DNA of 24,554 nt from contig JBCBZE010000013.1 in the NCBI GenBank assembly GCA_039815505.1, forward strand, positions 1 to 24,554, read 5' to 3'. A model generated the notes under the pieces. It saw only the letters and a list, made by a program, of their open reading frames with translations. It searched no databases and was not told the DNA's origin. The position numbers were made by a program, and so were the translations under genes. The DNA comes from CANLWN01 sp039815505 (GTDB taxonomy: Bacteria > Bacteroidota > Bacteroidia > Flavobacteriales > Flavobacteriaceae). Positions 6,266-14,910 of this stretch are shown piece by piece (the stretch's first letter is position 1; the number at the start of each line of letters is the position of its first letter).

Positions 6266-6293
6266 TGCTTTATCTAAGTAATTCGTAACTTTG
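6264..6293 (+). promoter_or_regulatory. Bacteroidota-type promoter of ahcY
   Basis: TAACTTTG (6286-6293) is an exact TAnnTTTG -7 box; ATTG (6264-6267) serves as a -33 element 18 bp upstream. Transcription would start near 6300, leaving a leader of about 50 nt. Confidence 0.6.
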
Positions 6294-6308
6294 CAGTCAT
6301 TAAAAAAT

Positions 6309-6321
6309 AGCTTAATAAGCT
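6309..6321. repeat. palindrome in the ahcY leader
   Basis: AGCTTA-A-TAAGCT, a perfect 6-1-6 palindrome just downstream of the predicted start site and 32 bp before the ahcY start codon. It could be an operator; short A+T-rich palindromes also arise by chance. Confidence 0.35.
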
Positions 6322-6352
6322 GTCTATAACGAAAGTAAAAATAAAAAAGGAT

Positions 6353-7669
6353 ATGAGTACCGAAACTGTTTCTTATGTACCCTTTAAGGTAAAAGATATT
6401 TCCCTTGCGGATTGGGGAAGAAAAGAGATTGAATTGGCCGAGGCGGAAATGCCCGGATTAATGTCGCTTCGCGAGGAGTACAAGGATGAACAGCCCCTTA
6501 AGGGAGCACGTATTGCCGGATGCCTGCACATGACCATCCAAACCGCCGTTCTTATTGAAACCTTAGCGGCCCTTGGAGCGGAGGTCACCTGGAGTTCCTG
6601 TAATATTTTTTCCACACAGGACCATGCAGCAGCAGCCATCGCAGCGGCGGGTATTCCCGTTTACGCATGGAAAGGAATGAACGAAGAGGAGTTTGATTGG
6701 TGTATAGAACAAACTTTGTTCTTTGGGGAAGATCGAAAACCATTAAATATGATATTGGACGATGGTGGCGACCTAACCAATATGGTGCTCGATAAATACC
6801 CGGAACTTACAGATGCCATCAAAGGATTGTCCGAAGAGACTACCACCGGAGTGCACAGACTATACGAAAGGGTAAAAAATGGAACCTTACCCATGCCGGC
6901 GATCAACGTAAATGATTCTGTTACCAAATCCAAATTCGATAATAAATATGGGTGTCGTGAAAGTGCTGTGGACGCCATTCGCAGAGCTACGGATACCATG
7001 TTGGCGGGAAAACGTGTGGTGGTTGCCGGTTACGGCGATGTTGGTAAAGGAACAGCAGCTTCTTTCAGTGGTGCGGGTGCCATAGTTACCGTTACGGAAA
7101 TTGATCCAATCTGTGCACTACAGGCTTGTATGGATGGTTATGAAGTTAAGAAACTAGAGACGGTCATAGGTAATGCGGATATTGTTATTACCACCACAGG
7201 AAATAAGGATATTATACGAGCCGAACATTTTAAGGCCTTAAAGGATAAAGCGATAGTTTGCAATATAGGCCATTTTGATAATGAAATTGATATGGCTTGG
7301 CTAAATGGCAACTATGGTAGTACCAAGGATGAAATTAAGCCTCAAGTGGATAAATATACCATAGATGGCAAAGATCTTATAATTTTAGCGGAAGGTAGGT
7401 TGGTAAACTTGGGGTGTGCCACCGGTCATCCAAGTTTTGTTATGAGCAATTCTTTTACCAATCAGACTTTGGCACAAATTGAGCTTTGGAACAACGGTGA
7501 TAATTATAAAAATGAGGTGTATATGCTTCCCAAACATTTAGATGAAAAGGTAGCTAAATTACATTTGTCCAGATTAGGAGCCGAGCTTACCGAACTAAAG
7601 GAAGATCAAGCAGAGTATATAGGGGTAACGGTTGAAGGGCCTTTTAAACCTGAATACTACAGGTACTAA
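6353..7669 (+). CDS. ahcY: adenosylhomocysteinase (S-adenosylhomocysteine hydrolase)
   Basis: A 438-residue cytoplasmic enzyme that reversibly splits S-adenosylhomocysteine into adenosine and homocysteine, relieving product inhibition of SAM-dependent methyltransferases. The sequence is highly characteristic: CLHMTIQTAVLIETL (57-71), TWSSCNIFSTQDHAAAA (79-95), DDGGDLT (136-142), the NAD-binding loop GYGDVGKG (226-233) with the acidic E250 at the end of the next strand, NIGHFDNEIDM (304-314), NLGCATGHPSFVMSNSF (352-368) and the C-terminal tail KPEYYRY that completes the neighbouring active site. Length is that of a full prokaryotic enzyme. The ATG at 6353 is preceded by a purine-rich AAAAAAGG. 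It is divergent from the phosphopantetheinyl transferase gene. Confidence 0.98.
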   Translation: MSTETVSYVPFKVKDISLADWGRKEIELAEAEMPGLMSLREEYKDEQPLKGARIAGCLHMTIQTAVLIETLAALGAEVTWSSCNIFSTQDHAAAAIAAAGIPVYAWKGMNEEEFDWCIEQTLFFGEDRKPLNMILDDGGDLTNMVLDKYPELTDAIKGLSEETTTGVHRLYERVKNGTLPMPAINVNDSVTKSKFDNKYGCRESAVDAIRRATDTMLAGKRVVVAGYGDVGKGTAASFSGAGAIVTVTEIDPICALQACMDGYEVKKLETVIGNADIVITTTGNKDIIRAEHFKALKDKAIVCNIGHFDNEIDMAWLNGNYGSTKDEIKPQVDKYTIDGKDLIILAEGRLVNLGCATGHPSFVMSNSFTNQTLAQIELWNNGDNYKNEVYMLPKHLDEKVAKLHLSRLGAELTELKEDQAEYIGVTVEGPFKPEYYRY

Positions 7670-7792
7670 GTTTTAATGTCAATACAATTGGCTCAAAGCG
7701 CCATCTAAATATACCTTGAACCCTTGTATTCCATTTAATATATAGAATATGAGGGTTTGTTTTTCGAAAGCGAACAAATAGCGACCGCATAC

Positions 7793-8899
7793 ATGAATAT
7801 TGTTTTAACCGGAGCAACGGGAACTTTAGGTTCCAAAATTTTATTTGAACTTCTAAATCTTAAATTCCATCGTGTTGAAACTATCTATCTAATTGTTCGC
7901 AAAAAAGGGTTAACCACTCCCCAAGATCGCATAATGAACATGTTGACCAGTGGTATTGAATCGGGGGCCCTGCTACGCAATCTGGAAGAAACATTACAAA
8001 AAATAAAAGTGGTGGACGCGGATATCGTACTGCGGCCAAACGAGTTTTTAAACGTCAACAAAAAATATCATCTAATACATTCTGCAGGCTATGTAAATCT
8101 TTCGGTACATCCATCGACGAAAGCGGAAATTTTTACCGAGAACTACGAGTTTACAAAACAGATTTTTGAAGCTTTTAAAAAATACACCCATAAGTTCACG
8201 TACATAAGTACCGCTTTTTCCATAGGGGATTTGGGTGGTCTATTGGAAAACGACTACTTAAAAATAACTAAAGGGCTCCACTTTCGTAACCCGTATGAAG
8301 CTTCAAAAAATGCTACAGAAAAGTATTTGGTAAAAGCTGGCACATCAAAAAATATTCCAATACAAATTTTAAGACCCAGCGTTCTTGGTGGCAATATTAT
8401 AGATCATCCCAATTTTTTTATTTCAAAATACATGGTATTTTATCTTTTTGCCAAATTCTTCTATAAGAGTACTTCGGAAGATACCATAAGGATTATGGCA
8501 AATCTGGATAGTGGGCTTAACATTATCCCAACAGATTATGCGGCCAAGGTCATTGTGAAGGTACTGGATACCGGTATCACGCAACTAAACATAGTACATT
8601 CAAAAGCAACCAACATTATTCGCGGTATTTCAAAAATTTTGGATACGGTAGAATTCAAAAAGTTTAATATTACGCAAGACGTGGTAAGCGGTGTTATTGG
8701 TTTTGAAAGCACTTTAGAAAAACTATACTACGAAACTATCGGTGTACATCTTACGCCGTACTTGACTTCCAAACCCTCCGAATGGGATACTACTTTGCTA
8801 GAAAGCATCCTTCCCATCCCTAAATACGATTTGGAGGAATACCTTGTGCAAACCGTGGAGTTTGCGAAGAACAAAAACTTTAGAAACCAGAATTGGTAA
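7793..8899 (+). CDS. NAD(P)-binding, thioester-reductase-like SDR protein
   Basis: A 368-residue oxidoreductase of the extended SDR class most like the NAD_binding_4 / thioester-reductase group. Evidence: N-terminal Rossmann loop TGATGTLG (6-13), a RxxKG segment after the second strand (36-39), HSAGYVNLS (96-104), STAF (139-142) and the catalytic YEASK (Y168, K172), followed by RPSVLGG. I start it at the ATG at 7793 because the Rossmann strand begins there; upstream reading would need a TTG at 7757 that adds a non-conserved 12-residue head. Related domains reduce carrier- or CoA-bound acyl thioesters to aldehydes, while others are sugar epimerases; the substrate here is unknown. It stands alone, 123 bp after ahcY, without adenylation or carrier domains. 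Confidence 0.75.
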   Translation: MNIVLTGATGTLGSKILFELLNLKFHRVETIYLIVRKKGLTTPQDRIMNMLTSGIESGALLRNLEETLQKIKVVDADIVLRPNEFLNVNKKYHLIHSAGYVNLSVHPSTKAEIFTENYEFTKQIFEAFKKYTHKFTYISTAFSIGDLGGLLENDYLKITKGLHFRNPYEASKNATEKYLVKAGTSKNIPIQILRPSVLGGNIIDHPNFFISKYMVFYLFAKFFYKSTSEDTIRIMANLDSGLNIIPTDYAAKVIVKVLDTGITQLNIVHSKATNIIRGISKILDTVEFKKFNITQDVVSGVIGFESTLEKLYYETIGVHLTPYLTSKPSEWDTTLLESILPIPKYDLEEYLVQTVEFAKNKNFRNQNW

Positions 8900-9018
8900 T
8901 CCGGTATAGCGAACTTCAAAGTTCACAAAGTTTATATTTTGGGTACAAATGACTGGAATTCATACTAAGGTATGGGTTTAGTGAACAACGTTAAGCCGGA
9001 AGACCGGTATTGGTTTTC
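8900..9018. other. convergent intergenic gap
   Basis: 119 bp between convergent genes. It contains only weak hairpins (GAACTTcaAAGTTC near 8910; CCGG-AAGA-CCGG near 8995-9006, followed by a T-rich stretch); I see no clear terminator or gene. Confidence 0.4.
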
Positions 9019-9777
9019 TTACATATCTAGCCACCGCTTAAAATTGGTGGTCCTTTCCCTGGAAACGATTACTTGATCATCTTGCGTAGGCACTAACTTT
9101 AACAGTAATCTGCTGTTGAAGTAACTATGGATCTCTTCAACCGCCTTAACAGACACCATGTATTTTCGGTTGATCCTGAAAAATTGTACGGGATCCAATA
9201 TTTCCTCCAATTGGTCCACTGTATATTCTACGGGGTATCTTTGGCCCGTATGGGTGTGTAAAAATATAAGCCCTTCATCAGATTTAAAAAAAGCGATATC
9301 ATCCACATTAAAGGTATTGAACTGGTTCCCAATTTTCACCATAAATCGGTGTTTGTATTCTTTATTGAACAACTTCTTTATTTGCTCAAAGCTTCCATTT
9401 TCTAATAGGTTGGTATTTGAATTTGCAGTTTTTCTGAACTTGTGTAGGGCATTATCAAGATCTTTTTTATCTATTGGTTTTAGGAGATAATCCAATCCGT
9501 TGTATTTAAATCCGCGTATCGCATATTCATTATACGCGGTTGTAAAAATAATGGGAGGATGATTTTCTATTTGATCCAAAATATCAAAACCATATCCGTC
9601 ATTCAATTGAATATCCAAAAAAATCAGGTCGGGCAACGGATTGGCTCCAAACCATTGTAGACCGTTTTCCACAGAAGTAATTTGCCCAACAATGCTTATC
9701 TCCGGTGCCAATTCTTGGATAAGATGGGCCAAACGTCTAGATGCTATACTTTCATCTTCTACTATTACTGCCTTCAA
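9019..9777 (-). CDS. LytTR-family response regulator
   Basis: A 252-residue two-component regulator. The receiver domain (1-~115) has the acidic pocket ED (8-9), the phosphoacceptor D55 within LIFLDIQL, the TTAY switch region and the LKPID lysine. The C-terminal half (~150-252) is a LytTR DNA-binding domain: KHRFMVKIGNQ, FFKSDEGLIFLHT, EEILDPVQFFRINRKYMVSVKAVEEI and a VSRERTTNFKRWLD end. LytTR proteins bind imperfect direct repeats with about 10-bp helical spacing. It starts 17 bp after the stop of the histidine kinase gene, so the two are co-transcribed and form a pair. Likely targets include the divergent TonB-dependent receptor unit, but I could not define a binding site in the 251-bp gap. 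Confidence 0.95.
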   Translation of the reverse strand: MKAVIVEDESIASRRLAHLIQELAPEISIVGQITSVENGLQWFGANPLPDLIFLDIQLNDGYGFDILDQIENHPPIIFTTAYNEYAIRGFKYNGLDYLLKPIDKKDLDNALHKFRKTANSNTNLLENGSFEQIKKLFNKEYKHRFMVKIGNQFNTFNVDDIAFFKSDEGLIFLHTHTGQRYPVEYTVDQLEEILDPVQFFRINRKYMVSVKAVEEIHSYFNSRLLLKLVPTQDDQVIVSRERTTNFKRWLDM

Positions 9778-9794
9778 TTGTGATATTTTTTAAC

Positions 9795-10868
9795 TTACGA
9801 AACCGATAGTATGGGTATTTCCTTTTCATTTCTATGTAGCAAGGGCATCGTTATTTTAAAAAGGCCCTTTTCCGTTTCAATGGTAACTTCCTGACGGGTA
9901 TAAAAAGCATATCGCTTTCTAATATTTTTTAGACCTAGCTTTGTGGATTCTTCTCGCTGTTCTCTTTTCCGTAATGTATTCTCTACCACTAGACCTAATT
10001 TACCCACCGAAAAAATCTTAATTTCCATAGGTTTCTCCTTGGAATAATAATTATGTTTTAAGGCGTTCTCCACAAGCATCTGTAGCGAAAGGGTAGGTAT
10101 TAAAAATTGCTGGGCATCCACCCCTATATCCGTACTTATTTTCAATGCTCCTTCATGCCTTACATTCATCATAAAAATAAAGGAATCCAAGAAGTTGAGC
10201 TCTTTTTCCAATGTCACCAAATCTTCTTCCCTATTATCCAATATATAACGATAGCTTGAAGCCAAACGGGAAACGAAATCTGAGGCTAAATCCCTATCCT
10301 CATACATCAAAGAGGTTAAGGTATTAAGGCTATTGAACAAAAAGTGTGGACTTATCTGACTCTTAAGTGATTTATACTTAGAGGACATGACCTCCTGTCT
10401 AAGTTCCTTCATCTTACGTTCTAAATTCCTCTTCTGCTTGTTGGAATGATAAAAAATATTACAGACAATAATCCCGAACCCCAGCACTAAGGCCCTAAGA
10501 AAATCTATCCTAAATTGCAACCAAGGATCTTCGGTATCTATCTTACAAATATGATCAAACTCAAAAATACCTAAATAATATATCAGCGCGGAAACCGGAA
10601 CCATAAAAACATAGGTATACCCCAATACCTTAAGGCTTCCATGCATATCCAACCCTTTTTTGGTCTTCAATTGCCGTTTTATCAACCAATCGTTTATTTC
10701 CCAAGTGAACATTACCAAAAAAAACGCACTGCCAAAGTAAAAAAAAGAAGCCGGGTCGAACAGGTCTTCACCCTCTTCATGTGCCATGGTACTTTTTACG
10801 GAAAAAAAGATGACGATGACGATAAGTAATCGAAATCCAAACTTGTTAAGATTGGCCCTATTGAACAT
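9795..10868 (-). CDS. LytS-like sensor histidine kinase (His_kinase family)
   Basis: A 357-residue membrane kinase. The N-terminus has hydrophobic segments at ~12-28, 42-56, 83-100 and 124-140, with an acidic extracytoplasmic stretch HEEGEDLFD right after the first, then a basic coiled-coil-like linker (142-170). The dimerisation/phosphoacceptor block is SQISPHFLFNSLNTLTSL with H175; the ATPase part has the N-box LSLQMLVENALKHN (~258-272) and G-box KLGLKNIRKRY. This layout is the His_kinase (PF06580) class that pairs with LytTR regulators. There is no recognisable ligand-binding domain, so sensing must occur through the membrane part. It forms an operon with the regulator downstream. Confidence 0.93.
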   Translation of the reverse strand: MFNRANLNKFGFRLLIVIVIFFSVKSTMAHEEGEDLFDPASFFYFGSAFFLVMFTWEINDWLIKRQLKTKKGLDMHGSLKVLGYTYVFMVPVSALIYYLGIFEFDHICKIDTEDPWLQFRIDFLRALVLGFGIIVCNIFYHSNKQKRNLERKMKELRQEVMSSKYKSLKSQISPHFLFNSLNTLTSLMYEDRDLASDFVSRLASSYRYILDNREEDLVTLEKELNFLDSFIFMMNVRHEGALKISTDIGVDAQQFLIPTLSLQMLVENALKHNYYSKEKPMEIKIFSVGKLGLVVENTLRKREQREESTKLGLKNIRKRYAFYTRQEVTIETEKGLFKITMPLLHRNEKEIPILSVS

Positions 10869-11119
10869 ACGCTAGCTATAATTTGGTTAAAGATAGGAAA
10901 GACAGCGCGAAATACTTTTCAAGATTTGGATGAGTTGTCGATTTTGCCCTTGAATTGTCTATTTCGGAATTTAACCAAAAAAACGGCTTTTAAAAGATGA
11001 AAAAACAGCTTCAACCCAACCCATAACAATTCAACATCCAAATATACGATCAAGCGTTTTTCACTTTAGGCCTTAAAAATTATAGGACACTTTTGGGGAA
11101 AATTTAAAAAACTATACTC
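10869..11119. other. divergent regulatory gap between kinase and TonB receptor genes
   Basis: 251 bp, A+T-rich, no gene. On the minus strand a perfect TAnnTTTG box (TATATTTG, 11039-11046) and a weaker TATCTTTA (10888-10895) could serve the kinase gene, but neither has a clear -33 partner. No confident promoter is visible for the receptor gene. The region is the natural place for LytTR binding sites. Confidence 0.4.
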
Positions 11120-13504
11120 ATGAAAAACTATGTGTTTATGTTAGTATTCCTATCCGGTTATGCACTCAATGCCCAAACCGGAACCATAAAGGGAGTTGTT
11201 TTGGACAAACAATCCGAGAGCCCTTTGGAAGGAGCTACCATAGAATTACTAAATACTTCAAAAGCCGTTGGGGTCATTACCGATTTTGACGGAAGGTTCT
11301 CGCTTACCAATGTCCCCATAGGAAGACAGGTGATCCGTATCAGTTATATAGGATATGAAACGTCCACCATTCCCAATATAGAAGTTACGACCGGAAAAGA
11401 TGTTTATTTAAATCTTTCCCTTATTGAGGCCTTCAATCAATTGGATGAAATAGTGTTGACAACCGAAACCAATAAAGATAGACCGTTGAATAAACTAGCG
11501 ACCGTGTCGGCCAGGCAATTTGGTCTGGAAGAAGTAACACGTTTTTCAGGGGGTAGAAGTGATGTGGGCCGCCTAGCAGCAAATTTTGCCGGGGTATCGT
11601 CTCCCGATGATAGCAGAAACGACATTGTGATACGCGGTAACTCCCCAACTGGATTGTTATGGCGGTTAGAAGGCGTTCCCATACCAAGCCCCAATCACTT
11701 TTCAACTGCCGGCACCACTGGTGGACCAGTATCCGCGCTCAATCCAAACCTGTTGAAAAATTCCGATTTTATTACCTCCGCTTTCCCGGCAGAATACGGC
11801 AACGCAATCGGAGGCGTTTTTGATTTGGGATTTCGAAATGGAAATCCGGACGAATATGAATATACGGTGCAAACTGGAATCTTTACCGGGGTCGAAGTAA
11901 TGGCAGAAGGGCCTATGGGAAAAAACAAAGGTTCTTTTTTAGTGGCCGGCAGGTATTCCTTGGTAGGTTTATTAGGGATCGGAGCGGGTGGCACTTCGGC
12001 AACCCCCAATTATAATGATATTTCCTTCAACCTCAACTTTGGAAAAAGTAAACTTGGAAATTTTTCCCTATTTGGTATCATTGGTAATTCGGACATAGAA
12101 TTTCTTGGAGACGATATAGACGAGGACGACCTTTTTGCAGCGGAAGATGAAAATACCTTCGTAGAATCGCGTTTTGGAGTGGTAGGCTTAAAACACCGAA
12201 TAAATATCGGGGACAATTCTTTTTTAAGAAGCATTGTTTCAGGTTCCTTTTCTGGAAACGATTTTGCCGTAGATCGTTTTATAAATCTGGATACGCCCCA
12301 AGAACGAATTATTAGATATACGGAGGCGGACAATAGCGAAACACGTTTTACGTTCTCAACTCTTTTCAATTCCAAACTAAGCAATAGAAGTACATTAAGG
12401 GCGGGACTATTGGTGGAAAACTTTAATGTGGAAAGTTTACTGCAGGATCGGGAGGAACAACCCGATTTGAATAGTGATGGTGATCCGGACCTATTTACCT
12501 TCAGGGATATCGATGAAAGTTTAAACATTATTCAACCTTACATACAAGGGCAGTTTAGATTAACGGAAAAGTTCACTTTGAACGCCGGTTTACACGCACA
12601 GTACAGTACTTTAAACGAACAGTTTGTATGGGAACCCAGAGGGGCATTGAATTACACCATTTCGCCTAACCAGAGTGTTAGTTTCGGATATGGTCTACAT
12701 CATCAACCCGCGCCGCTACCTTTGTTATTCTTAAACGAACAGGTGAACGGAGAATTGGTACAGACCAATTCAGATTTAGATTTTGTTAGGAGTAGCCATT
12801 ATGTGCTTGGATATGATCTAAAAATTGCCCAAAACTGGCGGGCAAAAGTTGAAGTATATTATCAAGATATAGCTAATGCCGGGGTAGAACCTTTCCCCTC
12901 TAGTTATTCCACCCTTACCGAAGGGGCCGACTTTGATTTTGACAACGACCGGGTTTCTTTGGTAAACGAAGGCACGGGATTTAATCAAGGAATAGAATTT
13001 ACCTTGGAAAAATTCTTCAATAAAGGGTTTTATGGCCTGCTTACCACATCCTTCTTTGAAAGTAAATATGAAGGCAGTGATGGCATAGAACGTAATTCGC
13101 CCTTTAACAACGGCTATGTGGTAAACCTGCTGGCAGGCCGGGAATATAAAGTTGGTAAAACCGGAAAGAACGTGCTTTTCTTCGATACTCGGTTTACAAC
13201 TTCAGGAGGACGGTATTTTACGCCGGTAGACTTGGAGGCCTCACAACAGGCAGGTTTCGAAATCTTGCAAGAAGATATCGCCTTTAGTCAGCAGTACGAC
13301 GCCTATTTTAGATGGGATATAAAATTTGGCATCAAATTCAATAGTGCAAAAAAGAAACGCTCCCATCAGTTCTATTTAGACCTGCAGAACGTAACGGCCA
13401 ATGAAAATGTTTTTGTTAGACGATACAATAGATTAACCAATAGTGTAGATCAAGTAGATCAAATTGGTTTCTTCCCGGATTTTGGATATCGATTTCAATT
13501 TTGA
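11120..13504 (+). CDS. TonB-dependent outer-membrane receptor
   Basis: A 794-residue receptor for energised uptake across the outer membrane. Residues 1-19 are a signal peptide (ending NAQ). Residues ~20-105 are a carboxypeptidase-regulatory-like beta-sandwich (GTIKGVVLDKQSESPLEGATIELL ... ISYIGYET) typical of Bacteroidota receptors. The plug follows (about 110-240; DIVIRGNSPTGLLWRLEGVPIP as its core, then SAFPAEYGNAIGGVFDLG). The rest is the barrel, ending in FGYRFQF with the terminal Phe typical of BamA-assembled proteins. An acidic loop (~330-347) and a DLNSDGDPD calcium-loop-like motif (449-457) lie in predicted extracellular segments. No SusD-like partner is adjacent, so it is probably not a glycan SusCD system; substrate unknown. 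A short-chain dehydrogenase starts 24 bp downstream, and a LytTR pair is divergent. Confidence 0.92.
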   Translation: MKNYVFMLVFLSGYALNAQTGTIKGVVLDKQSESPLEGATIELLNTSKAVGVITDFDGRFSLTNVPIGRQVIRISYIGYETSTIPNIEVTTGKDVYLNLSLIEAFNQLDEIVLTTETNKDRPLNKLATVSARQFGLEEVTRFSGGRSDVGRLAANFAGVSSPDDSRNDIVIRGNSPTGLLWRLEGVPIPSPNHFSTAGTTGGPVSALNPNLLKNSDFITSAFPAEYGNAIGGVFDLGFRNGNPDEYEYTVQTGIFTGVEVMAEGPMGKNKGSFLVAGRYSLVGLLGIGAGGTSATPNYNDISFNLNFGKSKLGNFSLFGIIGNSDIEFLGDDIDEDDLFAAEDENTFVESRFGVVGLKHRINIGDNSFLRSIVSGSFSGNDFAVDRFINLDTPQERIIRYTEADNSETRFTFSTLFNSKLSNRSTLRAGLLVENFNVESLLQDREEQPDLNSDGDPDLFTFRDIDESLNIIQPYIQGQFRLTEKFTLNAGLHAQYSTLNEQFVWEPRGALNYTISPNQSVSFGYGLHHQPAPLPLLFLNEQVNGELVQTNSDLDFVRSSHYVLGYDLKIAQNWRAKVEVYYQDIANAGVEPFPSSYSTLTEGADFDFDNDRVSLVNEGTGFNQGIEFTLEKFFNKGFYGLLTTSFFESKYEGSDGIERNSPFNNGYVVNLLAGREYKVGKTGKNVLFFDTRFTTSGGRYFTPVDLEASQQAGFEILQEDIAFSQQYDAYFRWDIKFGIKFNSAKKKRSHQFYLDLQNVTANENVFVRRYNRLTNSVDQVDQIGFFPDFGYRFQF

Positions 13505-13528
13505 CATAACGCATTCAATATAAACACC

Positions 13529-14350
13529 ATGAAAATCTCAAGCAATCTTAAGCAACGACTTAAGGGAAAGTATGGCCCTTGGGCATTAATTACGGGAGCT
13601 TCTTCTGGAATAGGAAAGGAATTGGCCAAAAGAGTGGCCGAAATTGGACTGAATGTGGTCATCAGCGGTAGGCGAAAAAACGTCTTGGAAGAATTAGGTG
13701 CTTTCTTGGAGGCCAAATATGGTATTCAAGTGAAAATAATAGCTGCCGATCTGGGTAGTGTGGAGGGTGTTAACTCCCTAACGAAGGTAACCGATGAACT
13801 CCCTATAGGCCTTTTTATTGCCTCGGCTGGTTTCGGTACTTCGGGGTTGTTTGTAAAAGGTAATCTGGAGGCAGAATTGGAAATGGCTCGGGTAAACTGC
13901 TTAACACTCATGATGTTAAGTCATTATTTTGGGCGAAAATTTGCTGCTCAAAAGAAAGGGGGGATTATTTTGATGAGCTCAATCGTTGGGTTCCAAGGAG
14001 TGCCAAATGCAGCACATTATGCCGCTACCAAAGCGTACGTACAATCTTTGGCCGAAGGCCTTTATCATGAACTTAAACCGTATGGAGTAGATGTATTGGC
14101 AGCAGCGCCCGGGCCCGTAAACTCTGGTTTTGCCCATAGGGCCAAAATGCAAATGGGCAATGCTTTACGACCTTCGGATATTGCCACACCTATTTTAAGG
14201 GCTTTGGGAAAAAAATCAACCGTATTTCCCGGGGGCTTGACCAAACTTCTAATGTTAGGACTACGAACCGTACCGCGCTGGGGAAAAATACAGATTATGA
14301 AAATGGTTATGGGGGGTATGACCAAACATCAAAAAACCCCAGTACTATAA
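13529..14350 (+). CDS. short-chain dehydrogenase/reductase (SDR)
   Basis: A 273-residue classical SDR oxidoreductase. Cofactor loop TGASSGIG (22-29), basic GRRK after the second strand (47-50; favours NADPH), ADL (73-75), ASAG in place of NNAG (98-101), catalytic S150/S151, Y164 and K168 (YAATK), and PGPVNSGF after the sixth strand. The C-terminal ~40 residues contain a hydrophobic LTKLLMLGLRTVPRW segment, as in membrane-associated SDRs of the DltE/YqjQ type. It starts 24 bp after the TonB receptor and 12 bp before the DUF1569-like gene, so it belongs to a three-gene unit. Substrate cannot be told from sequence. Confidence 0.92.
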   Translation: MKISSNLKQRLKGKYGPWALITGASSGIGKELAKRVAEIGLNVVISGRRKNVLEELGAFLEAKYGIQVKIIAADLGSVEGVNSLTKVTDELPIGLFIASAGFGTSGLFVKGNLEAELEMARVNCLTLMMLSHYFGRKFAAQKKGGIILMSSIVGFQGVPNAAHYAATKAYVQSLAEGLYHELKPYGVDVLAAAPGPVNSGFAHRAKMQMGNALRPSDIATPILRALGKKSTVFPGGLTKLLMLGLRTVPRWGKIQIMKMVMGGMTKHQKTPVL

Positions 14351-14362
14351 AAATTTTAAAAC

Positions 14363-14902
14363 ATGAAAAAAAGAATTGGAATCTTATTGATAACAGGTAT
14401 TATCTTATTTTTAAGTGTGCTAAAGCAAAACTCCATATGGAAGGATGATTTTTTAGAACCAGAGTTGAAAGAGCTCCAAGGATATATTGAATATAGGGAT
14501 AACCTAAACCCATTGGTTTCCGAAGTTCCGGTAGCTTGGCATTTAGACCATAGTTTAAAGGTTATCAACAATATATGTGATACTTTGAATACTTCTAACC
14601 CCGAAACCTATAAGCATACTTTTAACGGCGGACGCCTGTTCTGTTTTACCCTGGGATATATTCCAAGAGGTGCCGGACAATCTCCAAAATCTGCCCACCC
14701 ACCTGCTACAATACATACAGAAGATCTTCACTCCCAGTTAAGGACAGCAAGAATGAAACTACGATCTATTGCCGTCCTGGACGAAAGGACCAACTTTAAG
14801 CATCCCTATTTTAATATATTGAACAAGGGCCAAAGCAAGCGTTTTATAAAAATACATACGGAACATCATTTAAAGATCATAAAGGATATTTTAGGTGAAT
14901 AA
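14363..14902 (+). CDS. DUF1569 / DinB-like protein with N-terminal membrane anchor
   Basis: A 179-residue protein. Residues 5-20 are a hydrophobic anchor or signal segment. The rest resembles the DUF1569 branch of the DinB/YfiT four-helix family: VAWHLDHSLKVI (H60 and H63) and the late HTEHHLKII (H165, H168, H169) provide the His ligands that usually hold a divalent metal, and HPYFNIL (from ~147) matches the family's HPxFG block. A Pro/His-rich loop lies near 107-119. DinB-fold proteins include thiol-dependent transferases, but DUF1569 itself is uncharacterised. It starts 12 bp after the SDR stop and ends 8 bp before a convergent small gene, so it is probably last in the receptor unit. Confidence 0.7.
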   Translation: MKKRIGILLITGIILFLSVLKQNSIWKDDFLEPELKELQGYIEYRDNLNPLVSEVPVAWHLDHSLKVINNICDTLNTSNPETYKHTFNGGRLFCFTLGYIPRGAGQSPKSAHPPATIHTEDLHSQLRTARMKLRSIAVLDERTNFKHPYFNILNKGQSKRFIKIHTEHHLKIIKDILGE

Positions 14903-14910
14903 AAATTAAG

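Noticed and set aside
7757..7792. TTG start for the thioester-reductase-like protein, and the TTTGTT/AACAAA repeat around it
   Set aside because: The Rossmann strand begins at the ATG at 7793; the extra head is not conserved-looking. The repeat is short, with an 11-bp spacer, and not well supported.
8930..8942. TATATTTTG promoter-like word after the SDR-like gene
   Set aside because: Spacing does not fit TAnnTTTG, and no plus-strand gene follows; the next genes are convergent.
11433..12528. Several antisense open frames inside the TonB receptor gene
   Set aside because: They mirror the coding bias of the receptor, lack recognisable domains and have no start context.
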